A DNA stretch of 64,000 nucleotides from Candidatus Tisiphia endosymbiont of Melanophora roralis. Lineage in GTDB: Bacteria; Pseudomonadota; Alphaproteobacteria; Rickettsiales; Rickettsiaceae. Every line of letters starts with the position of its first letter. Positions within the stretch are counted from its first letter, which is position 1. A model generated the notes under the pieces. That model was not told where the DNA came from. It saw only the letters and a program-made list of their open reading frames with translations, and made no database searches. Location: positions 434,001 through 498,000 of the forward strand of contig NZ_OZ032161.1 in assembly GCF_964026575.1 (NCBI RefSeq), written 5' to 3'. The translations under genes and the position numbers were made by a program. Below are positions 9,287-17,365 of the stretch, in pieces.

Positions 9287-9613
9287 ATGACGTATTATAT
9301 AGTGATGGAATATATTGAATCCCCTTTATTTAGTAAGTTATTAAGGTCCTATTTTACTGATGATCAATATGCTGCATTTCAATGGGAATTATCTCTACAT
9401 CCAAAAGCAGGCGATTTGATACCTAGAAGTGGAGGACTTAGAAAGATACGATGGTCTACTAAAGATAGTGGTAAACGAAGTGGAGTTAGGATTATTTATT
9501 ATTATAAAATGGAAGAAGAGCAAATATGGTTATTAACCATTTATGCAAAAAATGAAACTGAAAACATATCAATTGGTATTTTAAGAAAAATTAAGGAAGA
9601 ATTAGAATTATGA
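9287..9613 (+). CDS. RelE/HigB-type toxin of a type II toxin-antitoxin pair
   Basis: The 108-residue product resembles the HigB2-like branch of the RelE superfamily. It has an N-terminal FSKLLRSYFTDDQYAAFQ helix pair, the strongly conserved GGLRKIRW, GKRSGVRIIYYY and LLTIYAKNE strands, and a terminal helix. Such toxins cut mRNA at the ribosome. The downstream helix-turn-helix gene overlaps it by four bases (ATGA), the usual toxin-first HigBA arrangement. The start is uncertain: the ATG at 9305 (MEYIESPLF) fits family length better than 9287, and neither has a good ribosome binding site. All family core residues appear intact. Confidence 0.85.
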   Translation: MTYYIVMEYIESPLFSKLLRSYFTDDQYAAFQWELSLHPKAGDLIPRSGGLRKIRWSTKDSGKRSGVRIIYYYKMEEEQIWLLTIYAKNETENISIGILRKIKEELEL

Positions 9614-9888
9614 AAGCAAAAAAAAGGGATATAGGAGCAGAACTTTTATCAGCTATCAAAGATATAAAAAAAGGAAAAGGTACAATAAAGACAATAAAAA
9701 GTAATAATGAGATAATAAATATTAGGAAACAATTATGTTATTCACAAAAAGAATTCTCAGAATTAATGTGCATTAATTTAAGAACATTACAGGAATGGGA
9801 ACAAGGAAGACGTAAACCCCGTGGTTCAGCTATATCTTTATTAAGAATAGTACAAAAACATCCTGAAATTTTTCTTGATTTAAACTAA
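9610..9888 (+). CDS. HigA-type antitoxin, XRE-family DNA-binding protein
   Basis: The 92-residue antitoxin partner of the preceding HigB-like toxin overlaps it by four bases. The C-terminal half has a Cro/CI-type helix-turn-helix (YSQKEFSELMCINLRTLQEW followed by EQGRRKP, about residues 46-72), typical of HigA. The lysine-rich N-terminal 35 residues probably contact the toxin. By analogy, the pair should repress its own promoter upstream of 9287. The gene is intact. Confidence 0.87.
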   Translation: MKAKKRDIGAELLSAIKDIKKGKGTIKTIKSNNEIINIRKQLCYSQKEFSELMCINLRTLQEWEQGRRKPRGSAISLLRIVQKHPEIFLDLN

Positions 9889-10024
9889 GGAGAAGGGAGT
9901 GTACTCGTTTAACCATACGCCTCAATTATGTTCGTAAAGCTAATAAATAAAAGGTTATTAAATAGTAGGGTATTAGCCAGTTACCTAAATCGCCCTGATT
10001 AAATAGCGTATTAATGTTCTCATT

Positions 10025-11134
10025 ATGGCAATATTAAATGTAGATATAGAACTGCCTTGTAGGTTGGATCGTTACTTGAAGAAATTATATCCTAGCCTTA
10101 CCCAAGGGATGGTTGAGCGTGCCTTAAGGTTTAAACAGATAATGGTTAATTCTTGTAAGGTAGCGGCAAATTTGCGAATAAATGCCGGTGATCAAATTTT
10201 TATAGAGGATAGTTTAAATTTAGAACCTCAAAAAGCTTCTGATAGGGTTTTTTCGAGTTCGGTAGTTATACTAGCCGGTAAGTTAATGAAGGATTACCTA
10301 GTTTATCAGGATGAGTGGCTTATAGCAATTAATAAGCCAGTAGGTCTTGCAACCCAAGGTGGTAGCAAAATAAGCCTATCTATAGATGATGCACTACAAT
10401 ATTTAAATAGCCAAGGGACAGATTTTAAACTAGTACATAGGTTAGATAAAGATACTTCAGGTATATTACTAATCGCGAAAAATTATGCGAGTAGTATAAA
10501 ATTAATGAAAGGCTTTAAGGAAAAGAATATTCAGAAAACCTATATTGCCGTAGTTTTAGGTAACCTTCCGCAACATGAAGGAGAAATTAGTGGTATGATA
10601 GGGAAGAATAGGGGAGGGGTGTATGAGACTGTGCAAAATGATGAGGAACATGGCAAATTAGCCGTAACTCGCTATAAGGTGCTTAAGAATTTAAATATAG
10701 CTAACCCGACTAATATTACTCCCAATTCACAGACGTCATTGCGAGAAGCTACTTTAGTAGCGACGAAGCAATCTAGGAAAGTGATTAGAAATGGATTGCT
10801 TCGTCGACTTATGTCTCCTCGCAATGACGCCAGTTTATTATGGCTAAATGCTAATCGGGTTAGCTGTAATGGTTTGACCAATAAGGATTTAACGCTGGTT
10901 GAGTTCACTCCTCTTACTGGCAGAATGCATCAACTTCGATTTCATGCGAAAATGCTGGGTTGTCCCATAATAGGTGATACAAAATATGGCACTCAAGAAG
11001 CAATAGCTTTATCCAAGGAAATGCTACTACATGCCAAAAGAATAATCTTACCGGAGAAAATATTTGGTAAAGAAATAATAATTAATATAGATTTACCTGG
11101 ATATTTTTACCCACATCTCTTTATTTCCGCTTGA
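10025..11134 (+). CDS. rluC: Ribosomal large subunit pseudouridine synthase (RluC/RluD family) with in-frame repeat insertion
   Basis: Modifies uridines of 23S rRNA. An S4 RNA-binding domain occupies residues 1-60. The catalytic domain carries HRLDKDTSGILLIAK with catalytic Asp141, and the C-terminal motif LTGRMHQLRFHAKMLG is intact. The family is normally about 300-320 residues; this product is 369. Residues about 226-280 are encoded by a P7 palindromic element (10699-10865) inserted between catalytic-domain strands, with the frame kept open. Whether the enzyme tolerates this loop is unknown. The gene ends convergently inside ppdK (28-base overlap). RluC rather than RluD is a guess. Confidence 0.9.
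   Translation: MAILNVDIELPCRLDRYLKKLYPSLTQGMVERALRFKQIMVNSCKVAANLRINAGDQIFIEDSLNLEPQKASDRVFSSSVVILAGKLMKDYLVYQDEWLIAINKPVGLATQGGSKISLSIDDALQYLNSQGTDFKLVHRLDKDTSGILLIAKNYASSIKLMKGFKEKNIQKTYIAVVLGNLPQHEGEISGMIGKNRGGVYETVQNDEEHGKLAVTRYKVLKNLNIANPTNITPNSQTSLREATLVATKQSRKVIRNGLLRRLMSPRNDASLLWLNANRVSCNGLTNKDLTLVEFTPLTGRMHQLRFHAKMLGCPIIGDTKYGTQEAIALSKEMLLHAKRIILPEKIFGKEIIINIDLPGYFYPHLFISA
10699..10865. repeat. Palindromic repeat, family P7 (copy 2), inside a coding sequence
   Basis: Ends AGCTAACCCGACTAA and CTAATCGGGTTAGCT are inverted. The interior is closely similar to the copy at 4626-4787, with ACGTCATTGCGAGAAG and GACGAAGCAATCTAGG arms. The reading frame used in rluC matches that used in the oxidase-like gene: both encode [14 protein letters not shown] and IRNGLLRR peptides. 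Confidence 0.9.
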
Positions 11135-13752
11135 GCTGCAGCAATCCTTGCGATAGGAATACGGTATGGTGAACATGATATATAATGCAAACCAATTTTA
11201 TGAAAAAACTCTATAGAATCAGGATTGCCCGCATGTTCTCCACATACGCCAAGTTTTAATGTAGGGTTGTTTTTTAGCCCACGTTGTATAGCAATTTCTA
11301 TTAACTCACCAACCCCTTCCTCATCCAATTTACTAAAAGGATCAAATGCAAAGATTTTTTTTTCCAAATAGTCTGGAAAAAATGACGCTACATCATCTCT
11401 AGAAATGCCGTAAGTTGTTTGGGTTAAATCGTTGGTACCAAAGCTAAAGTAATCTACCTGCTTGGCAATTTCTCCAGCTTTTAAAGCAGCTCTTGGTAGC
11501 TCGATCATAGTACCAAGAGTAAAATCAAACTTATATTGGTTAGTATTCTCCATGTCAATGATCACATCTTGTATATGTATCTTTAAAGCTTTTAGCTCAT
11601 TAACATCACTGATTAAAGGAATCATTAACTCTAGAACAATATTTATATTTTCTTCAATTTGCAATTCTCTGATAGCAGTAAAAATTGCCATTATTTGCAT
11701 TTGATAAATCTCAGGATAAGAAATACCTAGGCGACATCCTCTATGTCCAAGCATGGGGTTCACTTCATATAATGCATGCAAACGTTGTTCCACAACAGAT
11801 AAAGGTAGATTCATAATATCTGCTAAGTTTCTTTTATCAATCTCTGTTGTTGGCAAAAATTCATGTAAAGGAGGGTCAAGCAGTCTTATATTTACGGCTT
11901 TACCATGCATAATTCGAAATAATGCCTTAAAATCTCGAATTTGCAAGGGCAATAATTTATTTATCGCATGTTTTCTCCGTTCTATATCAGGAGCAATTAT
12001 CATTTCTCGTACTAATGGAATTTTATCAGGGTCAAAAAACATATGTTCTGTTCTGCATAGTCCAATTCCACATGCTCCAAATTTCATGGAAACACCAGCG
12101 TCTAAAATAGTTTCAGCATTGGCTCTAACTTTTAAAGTAGCAAATTCATCTGCCCAATCTAGAATTGTTTGAAATTCCTTAGTAAAACTAGGCTGAATAA
12201 GTGGGACTTCCCCTAAAAAGATTTTTCCTGTTCCACCATCTACAGTTATTAAGTCACCATAATTAATAATAGTTTCCCCTATTTTAAAGAGCTGTTTTTT
12301 TTCATCTATTACCACATCACTTGCCCCGCAAACACATGGTTTTCCTAATCCTCTAGCGACTACAGCCGCATGTGATGTCATCCCACCTCTAGCTGTAAGA
12401 ATACCGGCTGAAACATACATACCATTTATATCTTCAGGACTAGTATCATGGCGTACCAAAATCACTTTATGGTGATGCGACATTTTTTCTGCATCATATG
12501 GAGAAAAAACTACTATACCAGTAGCAGCCCCAGGAGATGCTGGTAGTCCCTTAGCAATGGGGCTTAGAGTATTGCTATAATCAATAGCCGTGTGCAAAAG
12601 CTGAGTTAGCGATTCCGGATCTACACGCATTATTGCTTGTTGTTTAGTAATCAGTCCTTCTTGTACCATATCCGTGGCAATTTTAATACTGGCTAAAGCT
12701 GTTCTTTTAGCAGTACGTGTTTGCAAGATATAGAATTTACCGTCTTCCACGGTGAATTCTATATCTTGTATATCTAAGTAATGTAGTTCTAACTTCTTAC
12801 AAATTCCCTGTAATTGATCAAATATTTGTGGCATAACTGTTTGCATTGAGCAGTCAAGATTATGATCGTTTGACATAATAGGGCTTGGGGTTCTTGTCCC
12901 TGACACTACATCTTCACCTTGGGCGTTTACTAGATATTCGCCAAAAAGCTTATTTTCACCAGTTGCAGGGCAACGTGAAAATACTACACCTGTTGCAGAA
13001 TTATTGTTTTGATTACCAAAAACCATTGACTGTACATTAATCGCTGTACCCCAATCATTGGGTATATTATGTAGCTTTCTATAAGTTATTGCTCTATCAC
13101 TTGTCCAAGATTTTAATACGGCTTTTATTGATTCTTCTAGTTGTGTATATGGATCAAAAAACGATTCACCACAATGATTAAAGATTATCTTTTTAAATTC
13201 TTCAACTATTATTCTTAGGAAATCCCCAGTAATTTCATTTTCTTGATAAATATTACATTTGCTCTTATGCATTTCAAATGCATTCTTAAATAATCCGTTT
13301 GAAACGGATAATACTGTTGATCCGTACATTTCTAAGAATCTTCGGTAGCTGTCAAGAGCAAAAATTTCATTTCCAGTACTGGATAGTGCATTGCAAACTT
13401 GATCATTATACCCAAGATTAAGTATAGTATCCATCATGCCGGGCATAGAAGCTCTTGAGCCTGAACGGACGGATAGTAGTAGTGGATTTTTATGATTTCC
13501 AAAAATCTTACCAGTAGTATTTTCTAAATTTTTAACAGCTACCGCTAAGTCCTTATTAAAATTTTCAGGCAAATTGTAATTATTTTTATAAAAATAATTA
13601 CAAAGTTCTGTGGTAATAGTAAAACCATCAGGAATAGGTAAATTTAAGTTAGACATCTCAGCAAGACCAGCTCCTTTACTACCAAGTATGTCTTTCATTT
13701 GGGCATTGCCTTCCCCGTCGTTAGTACCAAAATAATAGATCCATTTGTTCAT
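11107..13752 (-). CDS. ppdK: Pyruvate, phosphate dikinase
   Basis: Interconverts pyruvate, ATP and phosphate with phosphoenolpyruvate, AMP and pyrophosphate. In Rickettsiales it links PEP and pyruvate in the absence of full glycolysis. The 881-residue protein has the N-terminal ATP-grasp domain (GSKGAGLAEM, SVRSGSRASMPGMMDT), the phosphohistidine swivel domain with catalytic His in GGMTSHAAVVARG, and a C-terminal TIM barrel ending in GVCGEHAGNP. I start it at MNKWIYYFGTNDGEGNAQ (13752). The frame is open for 24 more codons, but those lie in a P1 palindrome and are not family-like. It converges with rluC. Confidence 0.96.
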   Translation of the reverse strand: MNKWIYYFGTNDGEGNAQMKDILGSKGAGLAEMSNLNLPIPDGFTITTELCNYFYKNNYNLPENFNKDLAVAVKNLENTTGKIFGNHKNPLLLSVRSGSRASMPGMMDTILNLGYNDQVCNALSSTGNEIFALDSYRRFLEMYGSTVLSVSNGLFKNAFEMHKSKCNIYQENEITGDFLRIIVEEFKKIIFNHCGESFFDPYTQLEESIKAVLKSWTSDRAITYRKLHNIPNDWGTAINVQSMVFGNQNNNSATGVVFSRCPATGENKLFGEYLVNAQGEDVVSGTRTPSPIMSNDHNLDCSMQTVMPQIFDQLQGICKKLELHYLDIQDIEFTVEDGKFYILQTRTAKRTALASIKIATDMVQEGLITKQQAIMRVDPESLTQLLHTAIDYSNTLSPIAKGLPASPGAATGIVVFSPYDAEKMSHHHKVILVRHDTSPEDINGMYVSAGILTARGGMTSHAAVVARGLGKPCVCGASDVVIDEKKQLFKIGETIINYGDLITVDGGTGKIFLGEVPLIQPSFTKEFQTILDWADEFATLKVRANAETILDAGVSMKFGACGIGLCRTEHMFFDPDKIPLVREMIIAPDIERRKHAINKLLPLQIRDFKALFRIMHGKAVNIRLLDPPLHEFLPTTEIDKRNLADIMNLPLSVVEQRLHALYEVNPMLGHRGCRLGISYPEIYQMQIMAIFTAIRELQIEENINIVLELMIPLISDVNELKALKIHIQDVIIDMENTNQYKFDFTLGTMIELPRAALKAGEIAKQVDYFSFGTNDLTQTTYGISRDDVASFFPDYLEKKIFAFDPFSKLDEEGVGELIEIAIQRGLKNNPTLKLGVCGEHAGNPDSIEFFHKIGLHYISCSPYRIPIARIAAAQAEIKRCG

Positions 13753-13777
13753 AAATACCGAAACAATTTCTAATATA

Positions 13778-13904
13778 TACTCAAATGATTTGGAGAATTG
13801 GATTTGAAAATGAATGGTGAGCAAGCGGAACGTACATAATAGTATAGTTACGCATGCGAATCCATGATATTTTCAAAAAACAATTTTTCAAAGCAGATAG
13901 AGTA
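13778..13904. repeat. Palindromic repeat, family P1 (copy 2)
   Basis: Starts TACTCAAATGATTTGGAGAA and ends AGATAGAGTA, and is closely similar to the copies at 7085 and 21559. It lies directly upstream of ppdK, so it would be in the ppdK leader or promoter region. The rest of the spacer, 13905-14078, is AT-rich and I see no gene in it. Confidence 0.88.
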
Positions 13905-14078
13905 TAGCTATTATATAATATGGCTAGATAAGCTGCAATGTTTAAATGCCCTGTACTAGAAGATATCTCATCACTCAAGTCTCCCAAGTCTCTTGATTTC
14001 TAGTTGATCAAATTTTGTACCACTCAATAAGAATTCATTAAAATCAAGTTTCTGTTTTTTAGCTTTTGATAATCCTGC

Positions 14079-15560
14079 CTACTTATAAATACTGGTATAT
14101 TCAGGAATTTTTATTAATTTCTTTTTAGCATAATACTTTATTAATTTTCCATTAATTAGTTCAATGATTATTTCCGCTACAGCTTCTTGATTTTCTTGTG
14201 AAATATGAATTTTCTTGAATTTATCATTATTACGTAGCCCAGCTTTATATGCTATACTATCCTTTTTTAAGTTGCTAACTATCTTCTGAAAATTTGTAAT
14301 ATCAAACCCATAATCATTTATAGCAATTTTTTTATAATGTAATTTTGAGTTATTTAAGAAATTACTTAAATCAAAATTACCATATTTTACAAATTTATTA
14401 ACTGTACGTTTCAAGTTATTTTTGGTAATATTGTTAATATATTGCATCATAATTGAGGTAGTGAATTTCTCTTTTTTATTATGAGTATGATTTGCCACTA
14501 TTGTTTTTATAAGATTATCTAAACTAAACTGAGTATTAGTTAGATTTTGTATTTTTATATCTAGTACAGATGCTATTATATAGCCTCTGTCATATGCTAA
14601 CTCGCTAGCTAGAGCATTATCCCAATATAATTTTGATATAGTTTCATTATCAAATAATAAGTAAGGAGAGGTATAATATTTTTGTAAAATCTTGTTATAG
14701 TTTTCTAAATATTCTTCAAATGTTACAATTCCATTAGTTAAATTAATCTTGTCAGTAAAATATTGTGTAAATCCTTCTGTAAACCACTTATATAGTGTTT
14801 CCTCTTTTTCCTTTATCAGAGTATTGCCTATCCACTTATGCAAATTTTCATGTGCCAGTAGGTGCTTAATATTAAAATCATTTACATTAAACTTCTCAGG
14901 TAATAGATACAGAACAGTATTACCACCAATTAAAGTACCATAGAAACTATTATGTTTTCTATGGTTATTTATGAATACAAACAAATTATCATTATTCTTT
15001 GTTTCAAAGAATCTCTCTTGAGCATTTATTATTTCATACAAAAGTTTTGTTAAGCTTTCCTGTGATTTGGTATCTATACTAAAAAATATTATGTTGTTAC
15101 CCTTATAATTTACATTTTGTAAGATACTATGGTTTCCAGATATAGCAAATCCCTTTGAAATTAAGCTATCTGCAGTAAGATTAAGCTTTTGTATTTTATT
15201 AGCAGCAATATTGCCAAAATTAGTAAATACATCATTATGACTAGCAAATTTAATATCTACATCTATACTTTCGCCATTTGTATATAATTTGGGGCATATT
15301 AAGGCAAACTTATATAAAAAATAAAATCCTTGGTCGATTATGTAAGTATAGTAGTTTGATCCAAGTTTTGCTTGAGTATTCAATATATCATACCATACAA
15401 CAATCTTTTGATTGGGTTTATGCGTTATTTTATTAGTATTTTTTATAAAAACACCATTTTCTACATGAATATTTTTTATTTGATTAGACAAATCATGTCC
15501 CCAAACTTGATGAGGAATATATAATTCTGTTTGATTTGAATTAGGAGAAGTAAATTCCAA
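14079..15560 (-). CDS. M61-family (glycyl aminopeptidase-like) metallopeptidase with PDZ domain, damaged 5' end
   Basis: A zinc peptidase of the M61 type. HLLAHENLHKW contains the HExxH zinc motif (His237, Glu238, His241 in this frame), and WFTEGFTQYFTD supplies the third ligand Glu262. A PDZ-like segment (SNLKKDSIAYKAGLRNNDKF) lies near the C-terminus. The visible frame begins at a TTG. In-frame sequence upstream encodes a hydrophobic, signal-peptide-like stretch and the family N-terminus (YEVYHFPKDKKLRIKLEF) back to a TAG near 15690, without ATG, GTG or TTG. An ATG at 15651 in another frame would join if a run of eight T (15633-15640) lost one base. Either a slippage-dependent start or an early pseudogene is plausible. 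Confidence 0.7.
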   Translation of the reverse strand: MEFTSPNSNQTELYIPHQVWGHDLSNQIKNIHVENGVFIKNTNKITHKPNQKIVVWYDILNTQAKLGSNYYTYIIDQGFYFLYKFALICPKLYTNGESIDVDIKFASHNDVFTNFGNIAANKIQKLNLTADSLISKGFAISGNHSILQNVNYKGNNIIFFSIDTKSQESLTKLLYEIINAQERFFETKNNDNLFVFINNHRKHNSFYGTLIGGNTVLYLLPEKFNVNDFNIKHLLAHENLHKWIGNTLIKEKEETLYKWFTEGFTQYFTDKINLTNGIVTFEEYLENYNKILQKYYTSPYLLFDNETISKLYWDNALASELAYDRGYIIASVLDIKIQNLTNTQFSLDNLIKTIVANHTHNKKEKFTTSIMMQYINNITKNNLKRTVNKFVKYGNFDLSNFLNNSKLHYKKIAINDYGFDITNFQKIVSNLKKDSIAYKAGLRNNDKFKKIHISQENQEAVAEIIIELINGKLIKYYAKKKLIKIPEYTSIYK

Positions 15561-15851
15561 CTTAATTCTAAGCTTCTTATCCTTAGGAAAATGATAAACC
15601 TCATATGATAAGCTACCAAAAGCTTTGCTAATAAAAAAAACAAAGATGCATATTGCAAGTATCTTTAAGTTTACGTTTAATATATAGTTAGCCTATCATT
15701 TCTATTTTATCATAACATTCTATATATACAATATATATTTTGATATACAAAGTGCTTTTTTGTAAGAAAAATAGTGTTTTTTTCATAGGATAGGATTATT
15801 CTAAGATTTAAATTACTCTTATGCTAACAATATTCGTAAATAACCGAACAA

Positions 15852-16772
15852 ATGACGTTTCACCTTAATAATTGCTGGCTTAATATTTATAAACCTAAAG
15901 GCATAAGCTCAGCAAAGCTTGTTTCTATCATTAAGAAAAACCTTTTAGGGGCTAAAGTTGGTCATTGTGGGACTTTGGATGTTGAAGCTGAAGGTGTATT
16001 ACCTTTGGCAATTGGTGAAGCAACAAAATTAGTGCGAGTTCTAGTAGATGCAAAGAAAACTTACATTTTCACGGTGCAGTTTGGTAGGCAAACTGATACA
16101 GCAGATGCTGCAGGTAAAATAATAAAGGTTACTGATAATATTCCCACTTCAATTGATTGCCATAATATATGTAAAAAATTCATAGGTACAATAAAACAAC
16201 GTCCTCCTGCCTTTTCTGCTATAAAAGTTAACGGTATTAGATCTTATAAATTAGCACGAGAAGATTTGGCAGTAGAATTAACTCCTCGAAATATTGAAAT
16301 ATATAATTTAGAATGTCTTAATTTCAACCACCAAAATAATCAAGCTAGCTATAAGGTTGAATGCTCTAAAGGGACTTATGTAAGGACTCTAGCAGAAGAT
16401 ATTGCTTTATCCTTGCAAAGTTTAGGATTTGTGGTAGAATTACAGCGTACTAAAGTTGGAATATTTACAGCATGCAATGCTATTAAATTAACAGAACTTG
16501 ATATACAAAAGCAAGAAATGCAACAGTTTCTTGCAGAAAAAGCTATAAAGATTGAAGCAGTACTGGACGACATCCTGGTGCTTGATGCTACTATTGACCA
16601 AGCTAAGAAAATCATTCATGGTCAGAAATGCTATTTTGATTATCCTGAAAATATTGAATTAATTTGGATTCGATATCATGGCTCTCTCTTAGCAATTGGT
16701 AGCTTGAGTGAAAATTGCTTTAATTCTTTTCGAGTATTTAACCTAACATCAGTTCGATATAAGAATTATTAA
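15852..16772 (+). CDS. truB: tRNA pseudouridine(55) synthase
   Basis: Makes pseudouridine 55 in the T-loop of tRNAs. The 306-residue protein has [11 protein letters not shown] at the start, [15 protein letters not shown] with catalytic Asp43, [13 protein letters not shown] and [12 protein letters not shown], all typical of TruB. The stop codon sits inside the first hairpin of a five-hairpin repeat element (16740-16999), so the last residues (LTSVRYKNY) are encoded by repeat sequence. rpsO and pnp follow on the same strand, a common bacterial order. Confidence 0.96.
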   Translation: MTFHLNNCWLNIYKPKGISSAKLVSIIKKNLLGAKVGHCGTLDVEAEGVLPLAIGEATKLVRVLVDAKKTYIFTVQFGRQTDTADAAGKIIKVTDNIPTSIDCHNICKKFIGTIKQRPPAFSAIKVNGIRSYKLAREDLAVELTPRNIEIYNLECLNFNHQNNQASYKVECSKGTYVRTLAEDIALSLQSLGFVVELQRTKVGIFTACNAIKLTELDIQKQEMQQFLAEKAIKIEAVLDDILVLDATIDQAKKIIHGQKCYFDYPENIELIWIRYHGSLLAIGSLSENCFNSFRVFNLTSVRYKNY

Positions 16773-16999
16773 TTCTTATATCGATACTTGCTTTGTTATA
16801 AGGAAAAATGCACTCTTGAAGCGGCTGACGCAAGTGCATTTTAACTTTTTTCATCATTCAATATGTGATTTTAATAATTAAAATCACATATTGAATGGAG
16901 TGTTATATTTTAACAATCAGGTGGGCAGCCGCTTCAAACCTGATTGTTTCTATATATAATACTGAATTCGATGTAACTTGTTACATCGAATTCAGGTTA
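16740..16999. repeat. Five-hairpin repeat element, copy I
   Basis: Five consecutive perfect or near-perfect hairpins: A 16755-16783 (CGATATAAGAATTA stem), D 16805-16842 (AAAATGCACTC-type stem), C 16856-16896 (ATTCAATATGTGATTTTAA stem), B 16912-16948 (AACAATCAGG stem) and E 16964-16993 (GAATTCGATGTAAC stem). Outer ends are AACCT and AGGTT. The D loop (TTGAAGCGGCTG) is complementary to the B loop (CAGCCGCTTCAA). It occupies the truB-rpsO spacer, overlaps the truB stop, and its last hairpin sits about 25 bases before the rpsO ribosome binding site. Copy IV at 51887 is nearly identical. Confidence 0.92.
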
Positions 17000-17026
17000 A
17001 CCTAATAAAAATAAACATGGAGATTA

Positions 17027-17299
17027 ATGATGTCGATTACAGCACAGCGTAAGCAGCAATTAATTACAGAATATGCTACTAAAGAAAACGATACTGGTTC
17101 TAGTGAAGTGCAATGTGCAATTCTAACCGAAAGAATCAATAACTTAACAGGGCATTTTAAAACTAATCACAAAGATTTTTCTTCGAGAAGAGGATTATTG
17201 ATGTTAGTTGGTCGTAGGCGTCGATTGTTGGATTATATCAAGAAGCAAAGTCTAAGCAGATATTTGTCGTTGATTAATAAACTAGGAATAAGAAAGTAA
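17027..17299 (+). CDS. rpsO: 30S ribosomal protein S15
   Basis: Primary 16S rRNA-binding protein of the small-subunit platform. The product is 90 residues (89 if the second ATG is used; GGAG at 17020-17023 is compatible with either). Family features include [34 protein letters not shown] and [13 protein letters not shown] strong intrinsic terminator lies between it and pnp, although S15 and PNPase often share messages. In E. coli S15 represses its own translation through its leader. Here the leader carries the E hairpin of a repeat element. Confidence 0.97.
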   Translation: MMSITAQRKQQLITEYATKENDTGSSEVQCAILTERINNLTGHFKTNHKDFSSRRGLLMLVGRRRRLLDYIKKQSLSRYLSLINKLGIRK

Positions 17300-17304
17300 A
17301 ATAA

Positions 17305-17342
17305 AGCCCGGTTAAAAAATCAAAAATTTTAGCCGGGTTTTT
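17305..17342 (+). terminator. Intrinsic terminator after rpsO
   Basis: AGCCCGGTTAAA pairs with TTTAGCCGGGTT around an A-rich loop and is followed by a T run (TTTTTTG). Classic rho-independent structure placed six bases after the rpsO stop. It may attenuate rather than fully block readthrough into pnp, which starts at 17366. Confidence 0.8.
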
Positions 17343-17365
17343 TGTTCATTAAATAAGGAATAAGA

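Noticed and set aside
13753-13824. N-terminal 24-codon extension of ppdK
   Set aside because: It is encoded by a P1 palindrome, and the family N-terminus begins at MNKWIYYFGTN.
15476-15658. A separate 60-residue protein upstream of the M61-type gene
   Set aside because: It overlaps the M61 N-terminal region in another frame. Family similarity supports the M61 frame, so it was treated only as part of the start problem.
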